Below, piece by piece: positions 45,779-53,363 of a DNA stretch of 64,000 bases. The notes below the pieces were generated by a model. The model saw nothing but the letters and a program-made list of their open reading frames with translations. It searched no databases and was not told where the DNA came from. A program made the position numbers and the translations under genes. The DNA is from Phycisphaerae bacterium. GTDB lineage: Bacteria; Planctomycetota; Phycisphaerae; UBA1845; PWPN01. The number at the start of each line of letters is the position of its first letter. The stretch's first letter is position 1. Where the stretch lies: contig JAGNEZ010000037.1 of assembly GCA_018003015.1 (NCBI GenBank), positions 1 to 64,000 on the forward strand, written 5' to 3'.

Positions 45779-46606
45779 ATGAGAGCAACACGGACTCTGG
45801 TGTGGGTGTGCGGGGTAATGGGTGTCGTGGCTGGCGCGGCCTTCGGGCAGACCTTCTCGCAGAGCTTCGAGAGCGACGCGGTCGGCTCGGCGGCCGGCTG
45901 GAGCGGCGGGCAGCGTTGGTTCGACCCGACTCCGGGCGCGGTCGCGGCGGTGACCAGCGCGGATTCCGTGTCCCCGTCGAACAGTCTCAGTGTGACTGAT
46001 CCGAACGGGACCGGTTTCTTCGTATGGCGCGACTACGGCGGGCTTTCCTCCGACGGCGTTCAGGATATCACCGTGTCGTTCGATATGAAAGTGAACAACT
46101 ACGGCGACAACATCGCCGTCAGCCCGTTCGCGTACAATCCCTCCGTGTGGGGCGGTGACTCGGGTAGTTCTGGTGGCTTCGGCTGGCCGGTCAACACCAA
46201 CCTTACCGTCGAGAACACCTTCAGCTACTATGACGAGAACGCTGGTTCGATCACGATGCTGGACAGTGCGGTCGTCGGCGACCTCCGGGGGCAGTGGATT
46301 CACTGGTCCGGCACGGTGCATCCGGCCGCTCGCACGGCTGACGTGACCGTGACCCTGCTGACCGGTCCCTCGGCCGGTGCGACCGGCAGTGTCACGGGTG
46401 CGAGCTTCCAGTACGGCGTGGCTTCCGACTATTACGGTGATGCCATGGACGCTCTGCGCGGCCTGGTGATCTTTAACCCGGCGTCCGCCTCGTTCGGCGG
46501 CGAACTCCTGATCGACAATCTGAGAGTGGTCGTGCCCGAGCCTGCTTCACTGGCTCTGCTCGGCCTGAGTGGCCTTGCTTTGGTCAGCCGGCGGCGGAGC
46601 CGGTGA
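45779..46606 (+). CDS. PEP-CTERM-sorted secreted protein, single beta-sandwich
   Basis: The product has 275 residues: a signal peptide (VCGVMGVVAGAAFG), one beta-sandwich of about 225 residues, and a C-terminal PEP-CTERM sorting tail (VPEPASLALLGLSGLALVSRRRSR minus the last residues shows Pro-Glu-Pro, a helix and Arg cluster). The sandwich is the same module as residues 368-600 of the upstream protein (GGQRWFDPTPGAVAAVT and DITVSFDMKVNNYGDNIAVSPFAYN). PEP-CTERM proteins are cleaved and anchored by an exosortase, none of which is in the window. The ATG at 45779 follows GGGAGAGAGAC. Function unknown; probably surface display. Confidence 0.88.
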   Translation: MRATRTLVWVCGVMGVVAGAAFGQTFSQSFESDAVGSAAGWSGGQRWFDPTPGAVAAVTSADSVSPSNSLSVTDPNGTGFFVWRDYGGLSSDGVQDITVSFDMKVNNYGDNIAVSPFAYNPSVWGGDSGSSGGFGWPVNTNLTVENTFSYYDENAGSITMLDSAVVGDLRGQWIHWSGTVHPAARTADVTVTLLTGPSAGATGSVTGASFQYGVASDYYGDAMDALRGLVIFNPASASFGGELLIDNLRVVVPEPASLALLGLSGLALVSRRRSR

Positions 46607-46639
46607 GGACTCTCGGGTATCTCTTGCAGGGGGGCGTTC

Positions 46640-49600
46640 GTGCGGCACATGGGCAACAGGGCGGTTGCATGGCTCGGTCTGGCTCTGGGCTTGTCGCTGA
46701 TCTCGTGGCCGGATGAAGCGCGCGCTGCCCGGCAGCTTGGCGACCTGAGCGGGTCGTGGCAGTTGTTCGCTGACGATCACCTCGTTGCCCGCACGCAGAA
46801 CGTCACCCGCTCGTACCATGCTTTCCAGAAGCTCCCAGTGCCGGTCATGGTGGCCGACCGGCCCTGGGAGTCGAATAACGTGTACCTCTATGGTACGGTT
46901 CTTGCCGCCGAGAGCGGTTCCGGCTACCGCATGTGGTATCACTGCTACGACTACAACGCCGGGATGTACCGGATGCTGTACGCGGTCAGTGCCGACGGCC
47001 TCATCTGGCAGAAGCCGAACCTCGGCCTGGTCGACTACAAAGGCTCGACCGCCAACAACATCTTTCTGTACCGCACGACCGAGGACCACACCCCGCAGAT
47101 CATCCACACGCCCTGGGAGTCCGATGCCGCGCGCCGCTACAAGATGATCAACTTCGACTATGGCCGCACGCCCCCGGATCACACGGTCAGCGGCTACTGG
47201 GGGGCCTGGTCGCCGGACGGGATCCACTTCACCCCGGCGCCGGCCAACCCGGTACTGCCGGATCCCGGCGACGTCGGCAACTTCGTCTGGGATCCGCTGA
47301 CCCGGCGATACATGGGGTTCCCCAAGAAGTTCGCGGATGTGCGCGGTTTTCGGCGACGGTGTGTCGGCTGCTCCGCGACCACCGTGTTCGAGCAGTGGCC
47401 GGTCTCGCAGCTGTGCCTTGTGCCTGACGAATACGACGATCGCTGGGTGACCGAAGGAGGTCAGCACACGGATTTCTACGGACTGAGCGGCTTTGCCTAC
47501 GAGTCGATGTACATCGGTTTCCTGTGGGTGTTCCGCATTGCCGACGGCGACAACGACGGCCCTATCTTCGTCGAACTGGTCACGAGCCACGACGGCGTGG
47601 TCTGGATTCGTCAGGAGCCGCCGCGAACGCCGGTTCTTCCGCTCGGCCCGGAGGGTACCTGGGACTGCGGCATGGTCTTCACGCCCAACCACCCACTGGT
47701 CGAGAACGGTGAGATCAAGCTCTACTACGGCGGCTGGAACATCACTCACGCCGCCGGCGGTGGAGCCGGGGCCATCGGCTTGGCGACGCTCCGCAAGGAC
47801 GGCTTCGCCTCACTCGATGCCGGCAGTACAACCGGCACCGTCACAACGCGCCTGCTCAGCGGTGCCTCCGGCCAACTCCAGGTCAACTGCAACGCCTCCG
47901 GCGGCTGGCTGGCGGTCGAAGTGCTGGATCAGAACGGCCAGGTGATCTCGGGCTACAACCAAGCGAGCTGCAATCTCATTCAGACTGACAGCGTCGATCG
48001 AACCGTGACCTGGGGTCTGGTGAGCATATTGCCGGTCGTTGAACCGATTCGTCTGCGGTTCATCTTCAGGAACGCATCGCTGTATTCGTTCCGAGCCGGT
48101 GATGCGATCGAGGCCGCTGATGCCGGACCGGCCGCCATCTACACCTTCGAGGGTGACAGCGGGGCCACCGCCGCCGACAAGCTCAGTACCGATGGCGTGC
48201 AGGCTGCCGTGTTCCAAGGCGCGGTCTTGGTGGTTACCGATCGAGCCCGATCCGCGTTCGGCAACTCTTCAGTGGCCTTTGCTGGCGACGGATCAGCGGT
48301 GGACACAATCGAGATCGAGCGCACATTCGACCTCGGTCGGCAGTTCACATTGGCCGCCATGATCAAACCGGCCGACAATCGTCTGGCCCGGTTGTTCAGC
48401 TCCTATCTCGGCAGTGGCTCCGCCTCGTCGAGGGATTTGATCTTCGATTTCGATCCGACGGGGACAGATATCCCGGGTTTGCGCTGCACGGTCCAGGGAA
48501 CGTCGATCCGATCCCAGCAACGGGTTTTCGCTGACGGCGCGTATCACCATCTAGCCATGACCTACGACGACGGAGCCGTGAGTCTGTATCTCGACGGTAA
48601 TCCGGTGGGCGCCGGCACGGTGCCGGCGGGGTCGGTGTGGCTGACGCGCAATCTTCACTTCGGGCAGGACACCGAGGGTGCTCCGATCTTGGATCAGACT
48701 TTCGACAGCGATGCCTTGGGATCGGCTGCCGGCTGGCAAAGTGTGGCCAAGTGGTTCGGAGCAGCGGCTGGCACGGTCGGGGTCGCGAATTCCGACGCCG
48801 TGTCCACGCCGAACGGCTTGAACTGGCAGGGCGACGGTTCAGACTGCCAGCTGATTCGTCCGTGGGGTTTCGCCTCGGATGGGGTCAGTCCGGTAACCGT
48901 GTCATTCGATTTCAAGGTGGTCAGTCGCGGCAACTGGGTGGGCATGAGCCCGTTCGTCTATCGAGCTGAATGGGGCGGCACGGTGAACGGGGCGTACGGC
49001 TGGCCCGTGCTGCTCTACCTGTACTTCGCGGATACATCGACGCTTACGGCCGGGTTCAACTACTACGAGGACGGTGCCGGCTGGGTCAGCGTGTTCAAAG
49101 CTCCTGCCGATCAGCTGGTTGGCAACTGGTTCCGGATCAGCTCGACGCTGTATCCCAGCAGACAGACGGTAGACGTGAGCGTAACGCAACTCACCGGCTC
49201 GGGCGCGGGTGCGAGGGGTTGGTTGACCGGCCGGCATTTCCAGTACGGTTACGTCACCGAACCCGGCTGGTACACACCTGCTCTAGATGATTTGCGTGGC
49301 AGCCAGTTCTATGCGTGGGGCTTCCAGCCCGACGAGAGCATTCTGCTTGACAACTTCAGCGTACAGGCCGGCGGCAGCGGATCGAGCCAGGGCCAGAGCC
49401 AGATCCAGTCCACTCAGTTTCGTGGCAACGCCGACGACGTCGTTGTCATCAAGCGAGTCCTTTCGGCGAGCGAGATTGCGACCGTGGCCACGCAAGGTAT
49501 CGCCCGGCTGTATGATTTCTCGCACTTCCCGGATTTCGACGGCGATGGCGATGTCGACCAGTCCGACTTCGGTGCGTGCCAGACCTGTATGACGGGCGCG

Positions 49601-49738
49601 GACAATCCTCAGGCCGACCCGGCGTGCGCCCCGGCGCGTCTGGATGACGATGCCGACGTGGACGCGGCCGATCTGGCGATCTTCCTGGCGTGCATGAGCG
49701 GGGACGGAATCCCCGCCGATCCGAACTGCGATCGATGA
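46640..49738 (+). CDS. Secreted beta-propeller/LamG protein with inserted beta-sandwich and dockerin-like tail
   Basis: The protein has 1032 residues. After a signal peptide (AVAWLGLALGLSLISW) comes a five-bladed glycosidase-like propeller (about 35-395; MWYHCYDYNAGMYRMLYAVS, DYGRTPPDHTVSGYW, GDVGNFVWDP), then a beta-sandwich starting LRKDGFASLDAG (395-495). A LamG domain starts at 499 (IYTFEGDSG) and is interrupted at about 683 by the 225-residue sandwich module (FDSDALGSAAGWQS to NFSVQ), resuming at about 924 (FRGNADDVVVIKR). The chain ends with a dockerin-like tail (DFDGDGDVDQSDFGACQTC). GH32/43-like activity is possible but the catalytic acids were not assigned. GTG 46640 or ATG 46649 could be the start. 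Confidence 0.85.
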   Translation: MRHMGNRAVAWLGLALGLSLISWPDEARAARQLGDLSGSWQLFADDHLVARTQNVTRSYHAFQKLPVPVMVADRPWESNNVYLYGTVLAAESGSGYRMWYHCYDYNAGMYRMLYAVSADGLIWQKPNLGLVDYKGSTANNIFLYRTTEDHTPQIIHTPWESDAARRYKMINFDYGRTPPDHTVSGYWGAWSPDGIHFTPAPANPVLPDPGDVGNFVWDPLTRRYMGFPKKFADVRGFRRRCVGCSATTVFEQWPVSQLCLVPDEYDDRWVTEGGQHTDFYGLSGFAYESMYIGFLWVFRIADGDNDGPIFVELVTSHDGVVWIRQEPPRTPVLPLGPEGTWDCGMVFTPNHPLVENGEIKLYYGGWNITHAAGGGAGAIGLATLRKDGFASLDAGSTTGTVTTRLLSGASGQLQVNCNASGGWLAVEVLDQNGQVISGYNQASCNLIQTDSVDRTVTWGLVSILPVVEPIRLRFIFRNASLYSFRAGDAIEAADAGPAAIYTFEGDSGATAADKLSTDGVQAAVFQGAVLVVTDRARSAFGNSSVAFAGDGSAVDTIEIERTFDLGRQFTLAAMIKPADNRLARLFSSYLGSGSASSRDLIFDFDPTGTDIPGLRCTVQGTSIRSQQRVFADGAYHHLAMTYDDGAVSLYLDGNPVGAGTVPAGSVWLTRNLHFGQDTEGAPILDQTFDSDALGSAAGWQSVAKWFGAAAGTVGVANSDAVSTPNGLNWQGDGSDCQLIRPWGFASDGVSPVTVSFDFKVVSRGNWVGMSPFVYRAEWGGTVNGAYGWPVLLYLYFADTSTLTAGFNYYEDGAGWVSVFKAPADQLVGNWFRISSTLYPSRQTVDVSVTQLTGSGAGARGWLTGRHFQYGYVTEPGWYTPALDDLRGSQFYAWGFQPDESILLDNFSVQAGGSGSSQGQSQIQSTQFRGNADDVVVIKRVLSASEIATVATQGIARLYDFSHFPDFDGDGDVDQSDFGACQTCMTGADNPQADPACAPARLDDDADVDAADLAIFLACMSGDGIPADPNCDR

Positions 49739-49751
49739 GGTGATTCAAGCG

Positions 49752-52700
49752 ATGAATCCGACAGGTATTTGGCGAATCGGGCTCGGTTTCGCTGCGGGGA
49801 TGCTGCTCTGCGCGCGCGGCGCGTTCGCAGAGCCGGTCTCCCGCTCACTGAACGACCTGAGCGGTCCGTGGCAGTTGTTCGTCGATGACTGGCTTGTCGC
49901 CGAGAAGTCCGGTCTTCAGAAGACCTGGCATGCCTTCGAGAAGCACGCGGCCAACCCGGTCCTGACCGCCGATCGACCGTGGGAAGGCTCGATCGTCTAT
50001 CTCTACGGGACGGTTCTGCCTGCGCAGAAGGGTCCCGGCTACCGCATGTGGTATCATTCCTGGGCGGAGGGGGAATACCGCAAGCTGTATGCGACCAGCT
50101 CCGACGGTCTGAAATGGGAGAAGCCCGAACTTGGCCTGGTGGACTACAGGGGCTCGACCAGGAACAACCTGTTCCTGAGGCGCTCCCACGAGGATCACTC
50201 GCCGCAGGTCATTCACACGCCGGCCGACCCCGACCCGCTGCGGCAGTACAAGCTCGTGACCTACGAGTATGGCCGCACGCCGCCGAAGTACACGGTCAGC
50301 GGGTACCTCGGAGCCTGCTCTCCGGATGGAATTCGCTGGACGGATGTGCCGCGGTATCCCGTCCTGCGCGATCCTGGCGACGTGGGCAATTTCACCTGGG
50401 ATCCGTTTAACAGGCGCTACATCGGGTATCCGAAGAAGTTCACCGAGGTTCGCGGTTACCGCCGGCGATGCGTGGGTTTCTCCGAGACCCACTTGTTCGA
50501 GTCCTGGCCGCTTGCCCGGCTCGTGCTCGTGCCCGATGAGTTTGACGATCGCTGGGTCAAGAGCCCCGGGCAACACACCGACTTCTATGGCCTGAGTGCG
50601 TTTGCCTACGAGTCGATGTACCTTGGCTTTCTTTGGGTTTTTCCGATTACCGACGGCGATAACGACGGTCCGATCTTCGTGGAGATGGTCACCAGCCACG
50701 ACGGCGTGAACTGGACCCGCCAGGAAGAGCCGCGGACGCCGATCTTGCCGACCGGGCCCAAAGGGGCCTGGGATTGCGGCATGGTTTTCACACCCAACCA
50801 CCCGCTCGTCGAGGGTGACAAGGTCAGGCTCTATTATGGCGGCTTTGACGTCACCCATGGCGCCGACGGCAAAGGAGCGATTGGCCTGGCGGTGCTGCGC
50901 AAGGATGGCTTCGCGTCGCTCGACGCCGGCGCGACCGCCGGCACGGTGACCACGCACCCGCTGGCCGGTGTCCGCGGCCCCCTGCGCGTGAACTACCGTG
51001 CCGTGCGTGGTTCTCTGAAGGTTGAGATTGTCGACGGCCAGGGTCAGCCGTTGGCCGGCTACTCTCGCCGGGAGTGCGATCCATTGACCGCTGACAGTGT
51101 CGATCAGGAGGTCACGTGGAAGGGTTCGAACCACCTGCCGGATGGGCAGGGTGCGATACAACTGCGATTCGTGCTCCAGAATGCATCGCTATACTCCTTC
51201 TGCGCCGGAGAGGACCTTCAGGTCGCTCGGCCCGACCATGGCATTCTGTACACTTTCGAAGGCGACGAAGGACAGGCGGTCATAGATCATCTGTGTGTCG
51301 ACGGATCGCAGGACGGCCGGGTTCGCGGCTCCGCCGGGGTAGACAGCGGCCTGAAGCAGGCGGCCTTTGGTGAAGCCGGCTTTCGGATTTCCGAGACGGT
51401 CACCGAGCTGACCACCGTCGAACTGCCTAGCACCAACCAGTTGGGTACGTCCTTCACGCTGGCCGCGATGGTCAAGCCTGCGACTCCCGGATTCGCCAGG
51501 TTGTTCAGCAACTATCGAGGCAGCGGGCCGCCGTGGACCAGCGAACTCATTGTTGACATCGATCCCAGCGGCAAGACCGTCGCCGGCCTGCGGGGCGTGG
51601 TCAATGGGGGGGAGGTGCAGTCTGGAACGAGCTCGTTCGACGCCGGCCGCTATCACCACGTTGCGCTGACCTATTCGGACGGCGAGACCGTTCTGTATCT
51701 TGACGGCAGTGAGGTCGGGCGTGGCGAAGTACCCGCCGGTCCGGTCCTGCTGGGGACCAACCTGCGGATCGGGGAGGATTTGGGTGGAGTGGTCAACGAG
51801 CAATTCACCGGTTCGGTCGATGATGTGCTCGTCCTGCGCCGAGCGCTGACCTCAAACGAAATCGGCACCCTGGCCAGGAACGGTGCACAGGCTTTCCTGG
51901 ATGCAAGCCGGAGCGGCACCCGGCCGGTGCGCCCTGCCCGTGCCGCGATACCGATGGAGGCGAACGCCGTGCCCCGCACCTGCAGCATCGGATCGCGTCT
52001 GGAACTGTTCGTGGATCGTTTTCTGATCGAGAGGCTGGAAGGCACTGAGCTTCGCCTTCACCATCCTCAATCCGCCGGCGTCGTGTTTCACTTCGACAGG
52101 CCTTGGGAGGGCATTGTCAGCGGGTATGTGACGGTCATCAAGGACGTTGACCTGTACCGTATGTACTACCGCGGACGGCCCACGACCAGCCAGGCCGATG
52201 CCAGTTCCGAAGCCCAGGAGGTTGCCTGCTATGCCGAGAGCAGGGACGGTGTCACCTGGACGCGGCCGGATCTGGGACTGTTTGAGGTCGCCGGCACACG
52301 CCACAACAACGTCATCCTCACTGAGCCGAAGACCGTGACCCACAATTTCTGCCCGTTCCTCGATAGCCGTCCGGGTGTGCCCGAGACCGAACGATTCAAG
52401 GCGGTCGGCGGCACGGGTTCCGAGGGTTTGTTTGGTTTCGTCTCCGGCGACGGCATCCACTGGAAGCCGGTTGCGCCGAAGGCGCTCATCACCCGCGGCG
52501 AGTTCGATTCCCAGAACGTGGCCTTCTGGTCGCCTTCCGAGCAGCTCTACCTGTGCTATTACCGCACCTGGCGACGTGAGCGGCGCTGGATCAGCCGCAC
52601 GACCTCCAAGGATTTTCTCCACTGGACCGCCCCGGTAGACATGGACTATGGCGACACGCCGCCCGAGCACCTCTACACCAATCAAACGCATCCGTATTCT

Positions 52701-53363
52701 CGGGCTCCCCACCTCTATGTCTCAGTGGCTGCTCGCTTCAATCCTGGCCGCCGGGCGCTGACCGACCAGCAGGTCAGGAGCCTCGACCTGGAGAACAAGC
52801 GCAACTATGACGGTCTCAAGGAAGATACGTCCGATGCCGTCCTGCTCACCAGCCGCGGTGGCAAGTGGTACGACCGGACCTTCCTGGAGAGCTTCATTCG
52901 TCCCGGCCGCGATCTGCGCAACTGGGTGGCGCGAGCCAACTATCCGGCTCTTGGCGTTGTTCCCACCGGCCTGGGCGAGATGTCGATCTACATCCAGCGG
53001 CACTACGGCCAGCCGTCGGCCTGCATCGAACGTATGACCCTGCGCACCGATGGCTTTGCCTCGGTCAGTGCTTCATACCGCGGTGGTGAGATGGTGACCA
53101 AACCTCTGACGTTCACCGGCAAGGAACTGATCCTGAACGCGTCCACTTCTGCGGTCGGTGGTATCCGGGTCGAAATCCAGAATGAGGCCGGCAAGGCGAT
53201 GCCTGGATTCTCTCTGACCGACGCCGACGAGATTATCGGCGATGACCTAGAGCGTGTCATGACCTGGAAAGGCAAGTCGGATGTCAGCTCGCTCGCCGGC
53301 GAGCCGGTGCGATTGCGGTTCGTGATGAAGGACGCGGATCTGTATTCACTGCGATTCCGGTAG
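49752..53363 (+). CDS. Secreted protein with two propeller units and a central LamG domain
   Basis: The protein has 1203 residues. It repeats the architecture of the previous gene but twice: signal peptide (LGFAAGMLLCARGAFA), propeller A (30-395), sandwich starting LRKDGFASLDAGA (395-490), an uninterrupted LamG domain (498-710, YHHVALTYSDGETVLYLDG), then propeller B (743-1090, CSIGSRLELFVDRFL) with its own sandwich starting LRTDGFASVSAS. Propeller A is close to the neighbour's propeller, propeller B more distant. There is no dockerin tail. It starts 13 bases after the previous stop, with GAGGTGATTCAAGCG before the ATG at 49752. Likely a glycan-binding or glycosidase-related protein. Confidence 0.85.
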   Translation: MNPTGIWRIGLGFAAGMLLCARGAFAEPVSRSLNDLSGPWQLFVDDWLVAEKSGLQKTWHAFEKHAANPVLTADRPWEGSIVYLYGTVLPAQKGPGYRMWYHSWAEGEYRKLYATSSDGLKWEKPELGLVDYRGSTRNNLFLRRSHEDHSPQVIHTPADPDPLRQYKLVTYEYGRTPPKYTVSGYLGACSPDGIRWTDVPRYPVLRDPGDVGNFTWDPFNRRYIGYPKKFTEVRGYRRRCVGFSETHLFESWPLARLVLVPDEFDDRWVKSPGQHTDFYGLSAFAYESMYLGFLWVFPITDGDNDGPIFVEMVTSHDGVNWTRQEEPRTPILPTGPKGAWDCGMVFTPNHPLVEGDKVRLYYGGFDVTHGADGKGAIGLAVLRKDGFASLDAGATAGTVTTHPLAGVRGPLRVNYRAVRGSLKVEIVDGQGQPLAGYSRRECDPLTADSVDQEVTWKGSNHLPDGQGAIQLRFVLQNASLYSFCAGEDLQVARPDHGILYTFEGDEGQAVIDHLCVDGSQDGRVRGSAGVDSGLKQAAFGEAGFRISETVTELTTVELPSTNQLGTSFTLAAMVKPATPGFARLFSNYRGSGPPWTSELIVDIDPSGKTVAGLRGVVNGGEVQSGTSSFDAGRYHHVALTYSDGETVLYLDGSEVGRGEVPAGPVLLGTNLRIGEDLGGVVNEQFTGSVDDVLVLRRALTSNEIGTLARNGAQAFLDASRSGTRPVRPARAAIPMEANAVPRTCSIGSRLELFVDRFLIERLEGTELRLHHPQSAGVVFHFDRPWEGIVSGYVTVIKDVDLYRMYYRGRPTTSQADASSEAQEVACYAESRDGVTWTRPDLGLFEVAGTRHNNVILTEPKTVTHNFCPFLDSRPGVPETERFKAVGGTGSEGLFGFVSGDGIHWKPVAPKALITRGEFDSQNVAFWSPSEQLYLCYYRTWRRERRWISRTTSKDFLHWTAPVDMDYGDTPPEHLYTNQTHPYSRAPHLYVSVAARFNPGRRALTDQQVRSLDLENKRNYDGLKEDTSDAVLLTSRGGKWYDRTFLESFIRPGRDLRNWVARANYPALGVVPTGLGEMSIYIQRHYGQPSACIERMTLRTDGFASVSASYRGGEMVTKPLTFTGKELILNASTSAVGGIRVEIQNEAGKAMPGFSLTDADEIIGDDLERVMTWKGKSDVSSLAGEPVRLRFVMKDADLYSLRFR

